The position numbers and the translations under genes are program-made. 44,528 nucleotides of DNA. Source: a virus. This document shows positions 20,840 through 29,981 of the stretch, piece by piece. The stretch is from the IMG/VR virus record IMGVR_UViG_3300024520_000141, positions 1-44,528 of that record, one strand, 5' to 3'. Position 1 is the stretch's first letter. Each line of letters starts with the position of its first letter. The notes beneath the pieces were generated by a model, which searched no databases, had not been told where the DNA came from, and saw only the letters and a program-made list of their open reading frames with translations.

Positions 20840-21402
20840 TGGCACTGGGCAGCACCGTGACGATCGCCAATGGCAAAGTTCGACAGCCTGGCAAGAAGCC
20901 GCCAAAGAACGCATCGAAAGTAGGGGAAACGTCGGTCACGATCAACTACGACCGACTCACCGGGAGTATGCTTGCGAGGATGCTTGGAGTGGCGAACGCC
21001 ACTCCTGGCAATTGGTTTCGTTCTGGCATGCCTCGCAATCTCGACACCAGCTACAGGCTCGCGGACGTGTTTCAGTGGCACAAGTCGCGGGTGTTCGGAA
21101 AGGGAGACCCGGTAGTCGATGACGTGGAGATGGTCCAATCTCCGGCGCTCGAGCGATACCGGGAAGAGCGAACCAAGCTGGCGCGAATCGAACGGCTTCG
21201 CAAAGAAGAATCCGTGATGTCGATCGCGGACGTTCGTCGCGGCTGCGAACTGATCGCCAAAGCGTTCCGTGAGGTCGGCGAGTTCGCGAAGCGGAACGCA
21301 TCACAAGAGATGCTTGACATCATCAACGAAAGACTCGACGAGGCCGCACGCCATGCCGAAGCAGAATTCGGCGCAGATATTGACGGATCTCCTATTCGAT
21401 AA
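20839..21402 (+). CDS. Terminase small subunit (187 aa)
   Basis: Immediately precedes and overlaps the large subunit. Residues about 38-75 form a winged-helix-like DNA-binding part (SMLARMLGVANATPGNWF, YRLADVFQWHKSR), as in lambda Nu1-type subunits. A long charged helix follows (LERYREERTKLARIERLRKE), with a C-terminal helical tail that would contact the large subunit. It recognises phage DNA at the packaging site. Family placement is inferred from position and layout. Confidence 0.75.
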   Translation: MALGSTVTIANGKVRQPGKKPPKNASKVGETSVTINYDRLTGSMLARMLGVANATPGNWFRSGMPRNLDTSYRLADVFQWHKSRVFGKGDPVVDDVEMVQSPALERYREERTKLARIERLRKEESVMSIADVRRGCELIAKAFREVGEFAKRNASQEMLDIINERLDEAARHAEAEFGADIDGSPIR

Positions 21403-23350
21403 GGCGCGGGTCAAACGAATCAGGACGATGCGTGAGTTCGCCGAACAAGACATCATCATCCCGGATGGACCGTATAAGGGATTGCGATTCAAGTGCGACC
21501 GACAGCCGTACTCTTCTCTGTGGTTCGACCAGGTCGGCAAATGGCGGCGGCACTTCGCGGTTGGTCCGACTCAATCGGGAAAGACCTTGACCTGCTTCGT
21601 AATCCCAACGATGTACCACTTGTTCGAGATCGAAGAGACCGTCATTTGTGGCGTGCCTACCGAAGAGATCGCGTCGGACAAGTGGCGAGAAGACTTCGAG
21701 CCGGCCATTCGCGCATCGCGATACGCTCGCTATCTCCCGGACAAAGGCGACGGTTCACGGGGTGGAATCCCCCGCTCGGTGGAGTTCAAGAACGGCTCCA
21801 CGCTAAAGTTCATGACGGCAGGTGGTGGAGACAAGAAACGCGCCGCGTTCACGTCTCGCGTTCTGGTCGTGACCGAAACCGATGGATTCGACGAGGTAGG
21901 GCACAAATCACGCGAGGCCGACAAGTTCACGCAACTCGAAGGACGCTTGCGCGCGTTCACGCCGAAGACCGGATCGCCGTCGGTTCTCTACGCGGAATGC
22001 ACCGTATCAGTAGAGGAGGGAAGGACGTGGAGAGAGTACACCAAAGGGTCATCATCGGTCATCGTGAGGCCTTGTCCGCACTGCGACGCATGGGTCACTC
22101 CTGGCAGGGATAACGTCTTCGGGTATCAAGATGCAGAGGAAGAACAGGAAGCGTACGACTTATCCGACTGGATATGTCCTGCTTGCGGTGAAGTGTGGAG
22201 CGAAGACGATCGCCACAAGGCCAACTCGTTGTCGAAGGTGGTCCACAAAGGGCAATCTGTCGACAAGTGTGGAGCAGTCAAAGGAGAAACTCCAAGGACG
22301 CCTACGCTCGGTTTCCGCTGGACCGCTTTCGACAACGAGTTCATTACCGCTGGCGTCGTCGGAGCTGATGAATGGTTGGCCTCAAGGGCAGAGGATGAGG
22401 ACAATGCCGAAAAGGAAATGCGTCAATTCGTTTGGGCGTTGCCGTACATCCCCGACAAGGAAGACATGACCAAACTGGACTACCAGACTATTTCCAGTCG
22501 CTACATCGGCATGCCGCCCAAGGGGATCGTGCCGGCCGATGCGTTGCACTTGGTCGCGGCGATCGACTTGGGGAAGTACCTATGCCATTGGACGGTGGCC
22601 GCGTTTGGCGAAGGCGCGGCGCCTCATTTCGTCGAGTACGGGCGGGTCGAGGTTGCGTCTGACGACGTAGGAGTTGAACGCGCGCTGGCTATCGCGTTGC
22701 GAGAATGGAAGGACGAGATCAGCGCAGGGTGGGAAGACGACGACGGGGACACCCATTTTCTGGAAATGACTTTGGTCGATGCCGGGTGGCAGCCTGAAGT
22801 GGCGTATGACTTCTGCTTGGATGCCGGGGGGCGGTTCCTTCCAGCCAAGGGGTTTGGGGCCAGCCAGGGGATGGCGAAGCACTACACGTCTCCTCGTTCA
22901 GTCGGGCAAAACATTCTCCGCAAGGGGCGAGAGTACGACATCCGCAAACTCAAGAGAGAGGCCGGCAAACGGCTCGTGAAGTTGGTCCACATCAACGTCG
23001 ACCACTGGAAGAGTTGGCTCCATAGCCGGTTCTCGACGCCATTGGATCAGCCAGGCGCGGCGACTGTCTACAAGGTCGCCAACAATCGCGAGCATCTATC
23101 GTTCGCCAAACATCTGACCTCTGAGCGGTTGACTCAGGACAGGGACGCGAGAAATCGAATGGTAGAGCGATGGGAACAAGTCAACAAAAAGAACCACTGG
23201 CTTGACGCCGGGCAGATGGCATGCGTTGCCGGCCACATCGTCGGCGCGAGGTTGGTTGGAGAAGCCACGGCGCCGGTAGTGAGGCGACGGCGTTCGAGCA
23301 CGGTCATGGCGCCCGATGGTCGGGCATTCTTTGTAGGGGAGCGGGACTGA
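21353..23350 (+). CDS. Terminase large subunit, GpA-like (665 aa)
   Basis: ATPase motor with Walker A GPTQSGKT (71-78), Walker B-like VLVVTETDGFDE (170-181), a zinc ribbon C241xxC244/C275xxC278 typical of the GpA family, and a nuclease domain in the C-terminal half beginning near LVAAIDLGKYLCHWTV, with an acidic LVDAGW segment. It translocates DNA into the prohead and cuts it, in GpA relatives at cos-type ends. It overlaps the small subunit by 50 bases, which supports co-translation. Confidence 0.93.
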   Translation: MPKQNSAQILTDLLFDKARVKRIRTMREFAEQDIIIPDGPYKGLRFKCDRQPYSSLWFDQVGKWRRHFAVGPTQSGKTLTCFVIPTMYHLFEIEETVICGVPTEEIASDKWREDFEPAIRASRYARYLPDKGDGSRGGIPRSVEFKNGSTLKFMTAGGGDKKRAAFTSRVLVVTETDGFDEVGHKSREADKFTQLEGRLRAFTPKTGSPSVLYAECTVSVEEGRTWREYTKGSSSVIVRPCPHCDAWVTPGRDNVFGYQDAEEEQEAYDLSDWICPACGEVWSEDDRHKANSLSKVVHKGQSVDKCGAVKGETPRTPTLGFRWTAFDNEFITAGVVGADEWLASRAEDEDNAEKEMRQFVWALPYIPDKEDMTKLDYQTISSRYIGMPPKGIVPADALHLVAAIDLGKYLCHWTVAAFGEGAAPHFVEYGRVEVASDDVGVERALAIALREWKDEISAGWEDDDGDTHFLEMTLVDAGWQPEVAYDFCLDAGGRFLPAKGFGASQGMAKHYTSPRSVGQNILRKGREYDIRKLKREAGKRLVKLVHINVDHWKSWLHSRFSTPLDQPGAATVYKVANNREHLSFAKHLTSERLTQDRDARNRMVERWEQVNKKNHWLDAGQMACVAGHIVGARLVGEATAPVVRRRRSSTVMAPDGRAFFVGERD

Positions 23351-23646
23351 TGGCAAAAGCGAAACACGGAACTCCGGTATTGGACGATGACCTTGAAGAT
23401 GAAGTGCCAGAGACGGTGCTCGCGCCCGCAAGGGAGATCCAGACGACCATCATCAATACGCCGATCGTGGAATTGCGCCCGAACGCGTATTGCCGGCAGC
23501 ACGTCGAGATTCATCTTACCGGTGCGCAAGCGGAAACTCTGCGGCGGATTCATGACGCCCTTGAAGAACGTGGCGACATGCTTGATAACGGCAGGGCAGT
23601 GAGGTCTCCAGCCGACGCACTACGATGGATCATCGAGCAAGCGTAG
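23350..23646 (+). CDS. Conserved small phage protein (98 aa)
   Basis: TGATG overlap with the terminase. The C-terminal half (RQHVEIHLTGAQAETLRRIH, then GRAVRSPADALRWIIEQ) has the look of a small beta-helix-helix protein often found between terminase and portal genes. A DNA-binding ribbon-helix-helix fold is possible. Function not established. Confidence 0.6.
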   Translation: MAKAKHGTPVLDDDLEDEVPETVLAPAREIQTTIINTPIVELRPNAYCRQHVEIHLTGAQAETLRRIHDALEERGDMLDNGRAVRSPADALRWIIEQA

Positions 23647-23704
23647 AGTTACAATCCGATTCGGATGGTGTTGACTGATGTAACGCCAGGCCCACAATGG
23701 GATT

Positions 23705-24001
23705 ATGGCACTAACGTCTGCAAGCACTGATGCGCAAGTCGAGGCCGCGTACGAAGACAACGCGGACTACGACACCACCAATTCCACGACCAAAGCCAAG
23801 GACTTCATCCAGGCGTCGCGGTTCAAGATGAATCGCATGGCCCAGGAAGTCCGGCACGGCGGCGCGTCGGTCCGCGACGAATACCTCAAATACGAACGCG
23901 CACTCAATGCGGCGACCGGTTGGCTCAAGACCAACGATACGTCGTTCGCCGGCGGTGCGTCCGGACTCGTCAAACACGTCAGCTTCGAGGACTTTCGATG
24001 A
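23705..24001 (+). CDS. Small head protein of lambda W-like position (98 aa)
   Basis: Located between terminase and portal, where lambda has its gpW connector. Starts MALTSASTDAQVEAAYEDNA and is helical. Similarity to gpW is positional only. Its stop overlaps the portal ATG. Confidence 0.55.
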   Translation: MALTSASTDAQVEAAYEDNADYDTTNSTTKAKDFIQASRFKMNRMAQEVRHGGASVRDEYLKYERALNAATGWLKTNDTSFAGGASGLVKHVSFEDFR

Positions 24002-25653
24002 AGAATCGGAACGTCCCCGCGCCGAACGTCACGCTTTCGGAAGGTTTCGAGGGGATGCGGTCGGACTATACCGCCGCCAAACTCGGTCGCTTCCGACGCC
24101 GCAGAACCGGCATTTCGTCGATGGGGAGCGGAGCCGATTACCACTATCGGTCCGAGGCCGACTTCCTTCGGATGCTTGAGTACGCGAGAGACATGGACCG
24201 GAACGACGCCGTCGTCGGGCAAACGGTCGACCGCGCAGTTGTGAACACGGTCCAAGACGGGATCAAGGTCGACCCGAATACGGGCGACAAATCGCTCGAC
24301 AAAGACCTGTCTGCACTGTGGAAGGATTGGGCCGAACACCCCGATCAATGCGACATCCAAGGAGAGATGGCGTTTTGCGATCTGGAGCGTTTGGCGTTGC
24401 GATCCACGATCGTTGATGGCGATATCATCGCGTTGTTGACCCGTTCGGGCCGCATCCAGATGATCGAGGGTCACCGCGTTCGCACGCCTCGAAGCACTAC
24501 GCGGAACGTCGTCCATGGCGTCCTTCTCGATCAGCTTCGCAACCACTTGGAATACTGGATCACCAGGGAAGACATCGACCCGTTGAGGTCGGTCGCGAAG
24601 GTCTCGGAGATACGGCCATTCGCAACTCGCGACGACGATGGAAACCGCCAAGTCGCTCACGTCTACAACCCGAAGCGAGTGTCGCAAACTCGTGGCGTAA
24701 CAGCGTTTGCGCCCATATTCGACACAATGGGGATGGGCGAAGACATCTTCTTTGCCAAGCTCGTTCAGCAGCAAATCGTGTCGTGCTTCGCGATCATCCG
24801 CGAAGTCGAGGAAGGCGCGACGGTGTCCGACGAGCAGCTTGGCGACCGAGAAACGGAGAGCCTGACAGGCGGAAGCGGCGTCCGGACGATTGATCAGATC
24901 TCTCCCGGCATGGATGTGACGGGTGACCCAGGCGAAAAGATCAAGGGATTCTCGCCGGGCGTTCCGAACGCGGAGTTCTTCGAGCACGCGAAGATGATCA
25001 TGTCGCTGATCGGCGCCAACATCGGCATGCCGCTAGTGATGATGTTGATGGATGCGTCGGAGACCAACTTCTCCGGCTACCGTGGCGCGGTGGATCAGGC
25101 TCGCTTGGGGTTCAAAGACAATCAGCGTTGGCTCGTTAGCCGCTTCCATCGGCCAGTCTATCTGTGGAAAGTACGCCAATGGATGAACGCCGATCCCTCG
25201 ATGGCGGCGGCAGCCCTCCGTACTGGCGTCGACATGTTCGGTCACCGCTGGAATCCGCCGACGTGGCCGTACATCGAGCCAAAGAAGGACGCGGAAGCCG
25301 ACCTCGTACTCATGGCGAACGGCGTGAACTCCCGGCGTCGGGTGCATGCGTCGCGCGGCCGTGACGTTCGCGAAGTCGACATGGAGAACATCGAGGACAA
25401 CAGCTTCGCGATCATCGAGGCCAAGAAGGTGGCGATGAAGATCAATGAAGCGTTCGATGACGGCCAACCGGTTCATTGGAATGAGATAGTGACTCTACCG
25501 TCGAGCAATGGTGGCGTTGCGATGGCGGCTCCGGTTCCAGACGAGGAAGACGAAGACGAAGACGAAGACGAACAAGAGAACGAGGACCAGGGGAATCAAA
25601 ATGGCGAACGAAACGGAACTCGAAATCGATCTCGGGCCGATTCTCGCTTTTGA
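23998..25653 (+). CDS. Portal protein, lambda B-like (551 aa)
   Basis: Typical portal_2-type features: RNDAVVGQTVDRAVVNTV, VDGDIIALL, IEGHRVRTP, HVYNPKRVSQTRGV, IFFAKLVQQQIVSCFAIIRE, NFSGYRGAVDQARLGFKDNQ. It forms the dodecameric ring at the capsid vertex through which DNA passes. The C-terminal tail is extremely acidic (DEEDEDEDEDEQENEDQ), which also creates a GAAGAC-rich DNA stretch near 25545-25580. The end overlaps the protease gene by 53 bases. Confidence 0.9.
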   Translation: MKNRNVPAPNVTLSEGFEGMRSDYTAAKLGRFRRRRTGISSMGSGADYHYRSEADFLRMLEYARDMDRNDAVVGQTVDRAVVNTVQDGIKVDPNTGDKSLDKDLSALWKDWAEHPDQCDIQGEMAFCDLERLALRSTIVDGDIIALLTRSGRIQMIEGHRVRTPRSTTRNVVHGVLLDQLRNHLEYWITREDIDPLRSVAKVSEIRPFATRDDDGNRQVAHVYNPKRVSQTRGVTAFAPIFDTMGMGEDIFFAKLVQQQIVSCFAIIREVEEGATVSDEQLGDRETESLTGGSGVRTIDQISPGMDVTGDPGEKIKGFSPGVPNAEFFEHAKMIMSLIGANIGMPLVMMLMDASETNFSGYRGAVDQARLGFKDNQRWLVSRFHRPVYLWKVRQWMNADPSMAAAALRTGVDMFGHRWNPPTWPYIEPKKDAEADLVLMANGVNSRRRVHASRGRDVREVDMENIEDNSFAIIEAKKVAMKINEAFDDGQPVHWNEIVTLPSSNGGVAMAAPVPDEEDEDEDEDEQENEDQGNQNGERNGTRNRSRADSRF

Positions 25654-26944
25654 TCTGGATCTCTCGCAGTACTTCGGGCTGTGGGCAGTGGAGAGCCATC
25701 GATTCCTTGCGACGTTCGACCGCGTTGCGCGCATGGATCTGTTCTCACACGTGGCGGCGAACACTGCCGAGCCACAAGCATCGGCTCGCAAATCAGCAAC
25801 GAAGATGGGCGACGATATCGCGGTGCTGGACATTCGCGGAACGATGACCAAGCGAGGGAGCAGTCTGGCGGGCGGAGGGATGATCGAGGTGCGCCAGCAA
25901 CTTCGGCAAGCGATCGCCGACCCCGAAGTCGAGGGCATCTTGCTGCGGATCGATTCACCAGGAGGAACGGTATCTGGAACGGCCGATCTTGCGAACGACG
26001 TGTTCAAGGCGAATAAGCGGAAGCCCGTGTTGGCGTTCGCGGAAGACCTCGCAGCGTCGGCGGCGTTTTGGGTCGCTTCGCAAGCGGACGCGATCATCGC
26101 CAATACCGAGACCGCGATGGTCGGCTCTATCGGGACGTTCATCGGACTTCACGATCTATCCGGGGCGGCAGGCCAACAGGGAATCCGCCCGATCGTGATC
26201 AAGTCCGGTCAGTTCAAGGGCGCCGGATTCCCTGGAACGGAGATCACGACGGAGCAGGTTGCCGAGTGGCAGACGCTCGTCGACAAGACACAGACCCAGT
26301 TCACGTCGTCCGTAGCACGTGGGCGGGGGATGTCGGAATCCGCCGTTGCGGAACTGGCCGATGGTCGGGTTCATATGGCGGCCGATGCCGTTGAGCTTGG
26401 CCTTGTGGATGGAATCGGGTCATTCGGTGACGTGGTGAGCGAGTTACGGACTCGCGCATCTTCTCGCCGAAATGGGAGAAAGGCAATCGCAATGAGCGAA
26501 GGAACGAAGACTGTGGAAGCCAACACCGCGACTCAGGCAGCGACGTTCGAGCAAATCAAGGCGGCCCTTCCGACTGCCGATGCCGATTTCATTTGTGCTC
26601 AATTGGGCGCGAAGACAACCATAGAGCAAGCCCAGTCCTCATGGATGGCGGCTTGCGAGAAGCGAGCTAGAGAAGCGGAAGCCACTTCGGAACTCGCGAT
26701 CTCGGCCTTGGAATCCATGAAGTCCGCACCTGGCGTCGAGGAGTTGTCGGAATCGACCGCAACCGACACCGACATGGGAGACATGCGGTCCGAATGGAAC
26801 GCCAAGATCGATGCGCTCGTCAGCCAAGGGATGGCGCGGGCCAAGGCGGTTTCGGCAGTGGTCAAGAAACATCCGGATCTGCACCGTGGCTACGTGGCGA
26901 TGATCAACGAAGAGAACAAGCGACCAACCGGGCGGTTCCGGTAG
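25601..26944 (+). CDS. S49-family prohead protease fused to scaffold (447 aa)
   Basis: The N-terminal 310 residues are a SppA-type (S49) protease: DSPGGTVSG at 118-126, catalytic Ser153 in AEDLAASAAFWV and the general-base lysine in KSGQFKG (K201 or K206). The last 150 residues, from about 298, are Glu/Ala-rich and resemble a scaffolding domain, as in lambda C/Nu3. The protease matures the portal and removes the scaffold during capsid assembly. An in-frame internal start at 26492 can make the scaffold alone. Confidence 0.9.
   Translation: MANETELEIDLGPILAFDLDLSQYFGLWAVESHRFLATFDRVARMDLFSHVAANTAEPQASARKSATKMGDDIAVLDIRGTMTKRGSSLAGGGMIEVRQQLRQAIADPEVEGILLRIDSPGGTVSGTADLANDVFKANKRKPVLAFAEDLAASAAFWVASQADAIIANTETAMVGSIGTFIGLHDLSGAAGQQGIRPIVIKSGQFKGAGFPGTEITTEQVAEWQTLVDKTQTQFTSSVARGRGMSESAVAELADGRVHMAADAVELGLVDGIGSFGDVVSELRTRASSRRNGRKAIAMSEGTKTVEANTATQAATFEQIKAALPTADADFICAQLGAKTTIEQAQSSWMAACEKRAREAEATSELAISALESMKSAPGVEELSESTATDTDMGDMRSEWNAKIDALVSQGMARAKAVSAVVKKHPDLHRGYVAMINEENKRPTGRFR
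26492..26944 (+). CDS. Scaffold protein from internal in-frame start (150 aa)
   Basis: ATG 26492 is in phase with the protease gene and is preceded by GGGAGAAAGG at a usable distance. It begins MSEGTKTVEANTATQAATF, exactly where the protease domain ends. Lambda Nu3 is made in the same way from within gene C. The product would form the internal core for capsid assembly. Confidence 0.6.
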   Translation: MSEGTKTVEANTATQAATFEQIKAALPTADADFICAQLGAKTTIEQAQSSWMAACEKRAREAEATSELAISALESMKSAPGVEELSESTATDTDMGDMRSEWNAKIDALVSQGMARAKAVSAVVKKHPDLHRGYVAMINEENKRPTGRFR

Positions 26945-26995
26945 GCTCTACGGCGTTTGTCTGGCAGTCGGTAATCACACCAGAAAGGCAAGATC

Positions 26996-27358
26996 ATGGC
27001 TCAGTTTGTCGATGGCCCAGCCCGCACTTTCACGGCGGGGGCCGCAATCCCGCAGCACGCCCGGGTCAAGCTCAGTTCCGGAGTGCTTGTCGTCGCGGTC
27101 GCTGGCACGACCGATGAAGTCCTGGAAATCGGCACCATGGAAAAAGAGAGTTTCGCGTCGGGCGATATCGTTGCGGTGCGTCTCCGTAGTGCGGCCGGTA
27201 CTCACAAGATGATTGCGTCGGCTGCAATTGCGGAGGGCGTGGCCGTCTATGGAGCAGTCGACGGCGAGATCGCCACAACGTCCAGCGGGGCGGCAATTGG
27301 CGTATCGATGGAAGCGGCTGGCGCTGACCAGGACATCATCGAAGTCCTGCGATTCTGA
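26996..27358 (+). CDS. Capsid decoration protein, DUF2190-like (120 aa)
   Basis: Lies between scaffold and capsid genes. Beta-rich with repeating small residues (VKLSSGVLVVAVAGTTDEVL, AEGVAVYGAVDGEIATTSSG, GAAIGVSMEAAG), matching the DUF2190 capsid-cement pattern. Such proteins bind the mature capsid surface and stabilise it. The start has AGAAAGGCAAG upstream. Confidence 0.75.
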   Translation: MAQFVDGPARTFTAGAAIPQHARVKLSSGVLVVAVAGTTDEVLEIGTMEKESFASGDIVAVRLRSAAGTHKMIASAAIAEGVAVYGAVDGEIATTSSGAAIGVSMEAAGADQDIIEVLRF

Positions 27359-27408
27359 ACGTCAGCCCATGTGTTAGCAAATGAGAAAACGATAGGGAGA
27401 TAAGACTC

Positions 27409-28380
27409 ATGCCGTCCCCAAGCACTTCACTGGCCACCTTGCGTCCCGACTTGGGCGCCTCGTTCATGGAGTTCGATGCCGCGATGGATGCGGAAGGCTA
27501 CATCGCCACTCGCTGCCTCCCTGTGTTCAATACGATGAAGCAATCCGGACCGTTCGGGAAGATCCCGGTCGAGCAATTGCTCAAAGAACGTGATACGGCA
27601 CGGGCGCCAGGCGCGGCCTATAGCCGTAGCAAGTTCACGTTCACCACCGATACGTTCGCGTGCGAGGAGCACGGCGCCGAGGAACCGGTCGATGACCGGG
27701 AATCTCAGATGTACTCGGACTACTTCGACGCCGAGCAAATCTCCGCGATGCGGGCACGGTTCGACGTTCTACGGAGTGCCGAACAACGTGCGGCCGCGTT
27801 GCTGTTCAATGCGACGACTTGGGCCTCGCACACAACCGCGATCACCAATGAATGGGATGATACGGCGAATGCTGTCCCGGTTACCGATGTCGAAGCGGCG
27901 GTTCAGTCGATCTACGCCGCGTCAGGGTTGTGGCCGAATGCGTTGATCATCAATCGCAAGGTCTTCCGCAACCTCCGGAACTGCGCGCAGATTATCGACC
28001 GGTCGAAGTCCCAAGGGTTCATGGACGTTCGCGCCGGAGCCATCAATGTGCAGCAGTTAGCACAGGTGTTCGACCTGGACCAGATCATCGTCGCCGGCGG
28101 CACGAAGAATACCGGAGTCGAGGGCCAGACGGCCTCGCTCGCACCGATCTGGTCGAATGAGTACGCGATGATCTGCAAGGTCGCGACTTCCAATGATATC
28201 CGCGAGGCTTGCGTAGGCCGCACGTTCCATTGGAGCCAGGACGGTTCGAGTATCGGCGGGACCGTCGAGACCTACCGCGAGGAAAACGTGCGGTCGGATG
28301 TCGTACGGGTTCGTCACGATGTCGACGAAAAGGTCTTGTTCGTCGAGGCCGGCCACTTGCTCAGTAACGCAACCACGTAA
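27409..28380 (+). CDS. Major capsid protein (323 aa)
   Basis: Position after the decoration protein, size and composition fit a HK97-fold capsid protein. Features: RPDLGASFMEFDAAMDAEGY at the start, RDTARAPGAAYSRSKFTF, IYAASGLWPNALIINRKVF and a C-terminal beta region (VRVRHDVDEKVLFVEAGHLL). GGGAGATAAGACTC precedes the ATG. No long propeptide is evident, consistent with a separate scaffold. Confidence 0.85.
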   Translation: MPSPSTSLATLRPDLGASFMEFDAAMDAEGYIATRCLPVFNTMKQSGPFGKIPVEQLLKERDTARAPGAAYSRSKFTFTTDTFACEEHGAEEPVDDRESQMYSDYFDAEQISAMRARFDVLRSAEQRAAALLFNATTWASHTTAITNEWDDTANAVPVTDVEAAVQSIYAASGLWPNALIINRKVFRNLRNCAQIIDRSKSQGFMDVRAGAINVQQLAQVFDLDQIIVAGGTKNTGVEGQTASLAPIWSNEYAMICKVATSNDIREACVGRTFHWSQDGSSIGGTVETYREENVRSDVVRVRHDVDEKVLFVEAGHLLSNATT

Positions 28381-28392
28381 CCGAGGGTGATA

Positions 28393-28584
28393 ATGGAAAT
28401 CACACTTGTCGCTCGGCGTCCCATCGGACCAGAAATATCGGTCGGTGATACGATTGCCGAAGTGTCGCTGCCCAAAAATACGCCGATGTCCACGGTGTCG
28501 GATTGGTTTCGAGATGGCGTCATCGGCGAGAAACAGCCGGACCAAGCGGTTGCGGCCGGTGACGCGGACGAGTTCAGTTTATGA
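28393..28584 (+). CDS. Small hypothetical head protein (63 aa)
   Basis: MEITLVARRPIGPEISVGDT, beta-rich first half and acidic end (AAGDADEFSL). GAGGGTGATA upstream. ATGA overlap with the next gene. Probably a minor head or connector gene from its position. Confidence 0.6.
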   Translation: MEITLVARRPIGPEISVGDTIAEVSLPKNTPMSTVSDWFRDGVIGEKQPDQAVAAGDADEFSL

Positions 28585-28955
28585 GCCGTCTGGATGCCAC
28601 GTTTGCGCGTGTCGTTGGGATGCTTGAGCGTCATCTTGGGCAATCAGTCACCCATACGGACTTGCATGGCACGGCCACGGTCTATACGAGCGGTTTGGTA
28701 GATATCAACGAAATGCTCGGGGATACGCAAACCGACCGAGGCCGGGTAGCCAGACGCAAGGCGCTGATCCAGATTATGGCCGATGGGACGAAAGGACCAT
28801 CCGCTGTCGTGGTGGGTGAAACCTTCACGGTCGGCAGCGACATCTGGGAAATCGAAGAGGCGCCAGACAAGTCGGGCGGCATGTGGGCACTGATCGTGGG
28901 CCAGACGAAACCAAAGGAACGGTCGGGACGAAACTACCGGGAAGAAAATGGGTAA
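28581..28955 (+). CDS. Head-tail connector-like protein (124 aa)
   Basis: Size, order and beta-rich pattern (VTHTDLHGTATVYTSGLV, VVVGETFTVGSDIWEIEEAP) resemble the head-completion or head-tail joining protein placed after the capsid in siphophages (lambda FII position). The next gene starts at the base after its stop. Family assignment is by context. Confidence 0.6.
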   Translation: MSRLDATFARVVGMLERHLGQSVTHTDLHGTATVYTSGLVDINEMLGDTQTDRGRVARRKALIQIMADGTKGPSAVVVGETFTVGSDIWEIEEAPDKSGGMWALIVGQTKPKERSGRNYREENG

Positions 28956-29435
28956 ATGGCTACGACCACCACCCAGCTTGTCCAGGAAATCGTCGCAGGA
29001 TCAACTACGTTCCAGGCGTGGGTGAGAGCATCCACTGCGGCCGAAGCAACCAAACGGGTCTTTCGGTACGCGGTTCCGGGTGCAGACGAGTCGGAGCTGG
29101 ATGTAAACCACGGAATAGTCCGACCGTACTGCCTTGTCGAAGGGATTCGCAAATCGCGTAGCTCTCTGACCGGCGCGTTCGCAAGCGGTGACGCGTTCAT
29201 CATGTTCGAGGCCGACGTGACCGACGAACAGAAGTTCGATCATGACGCGGCTATGGAGGCGTGGGAGATCAAGATGGACGCCATAGTCTCCGATATCATG
29301 GCACTGGGCCGGACAGGCGGATATCTGATGGTGAAGGATGTGGACGACTTGGAGATACCACAGAGAGAATCCGCGCCCAACCAACAAGACGCGCATATCA
29401 GCCAGCGGATGGTGTTAACGTGGGGGCCGAGGTAA
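28956..29435 (+). CDS. Tail completion/terminator-like protein (159 aa)
   Basis: Placed between connector and tail-tube genes where tail terminator proteins (lambda U/Z position) lie. Alpha/beta product with DAFIMFEADVTDEQKFDHDA and DDLEIPQRESAPNQQDAH. Stop overlaps the next ATG (TAATG). Confidence 0.55.
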   Translation: MATTTTQLVQEIVAGSTTFQAWVRASTAAEATKRVFRYAVPGADESELDVNHGIVRPYCLVEGIRKSRSSLTGAFASGDAFIMFEADVTDEQKFDHDAAMEAWEIKMDAIVSDIMALGRTGGYLMVKDVDDLEIPQRESAPNQQDAHISQRMVLTWGPR

Positions 29436-29980
29436 TGGCTCGTCTCGGTCCTGGCGGACGTGCTCCAGTAAGGGTTGGTTCCGGACGAGGGACTCTCGGC
29501 TCTCATATCCGGATGTTGCGCACCGACTGGGACGGCATGCAGAAGGACTGGAACGCGTTGGTTCGGGCGGTGATGGAAGAGGTGGGCGAACTGTGGGTCG
29601 AGCAGTTCATGCCTCTTCACTTTCGACCTGGAGCCACGAATCGTTACGGATACCGTATTCGCTCGGACGCGTGGAAGGAATACAAACGTAGGATCTACGG
29701 GCACTCGAAACCGTTGATCGAGACGGGCTTGATGCGTGACCGACTGTTGGCGAACGCCGGCATCCGGATCGTGGCGCGAGCGACCAACAAGAAAGCATCA
29801 GTACGGGTCAAGATGCCCCTGCCTCATCCGTTGAACCCCAAGGCTGGCAAAGGCGAGATTGGACGGCTTGACGTTGATCGCCGCGAAGAGGACGTAATGG
29901 TGCGGTTCGCCATGAAGCTGCTGAAACGATCAATCGTGAGCAAAGTGCTCCGTCAAAAAGTGCTGAAAAGGGCCGCATAA
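29435..29980 (+). CDS. Neck or minor tail protein (181 aa)
   Basis: Basic protein with a central helix (DWNALVRAVMEEVGELWVEQ), a YGYRIRSDAWKEYKRRIYGH segment and a basic C-terminus (VSKVLRQKVLKRA). The pattern matches phage virion morphogenesis proteins of the HK97 gp10 kind (tail completion), by size and position. One base separates it from the next gene. Confidence 0.6.
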   Translation: MARLGPGGRAPVRVGSGRGTLGSHIRMLRTDWDGMQKDWNALVRAVMEEVGELWVEQFMPLHFRPGATNRYGYRIRSDAWKEYKRRIYGHSKPLIETGLMRDRLLANAGIRIVARATNKKASVRVKMPLPHPLNPKAGKGEIGRLDVDRREEDVMVRFAMKLLKRSIVSKVLRQKVLKRAA

Positions 29981-29981
29981 C

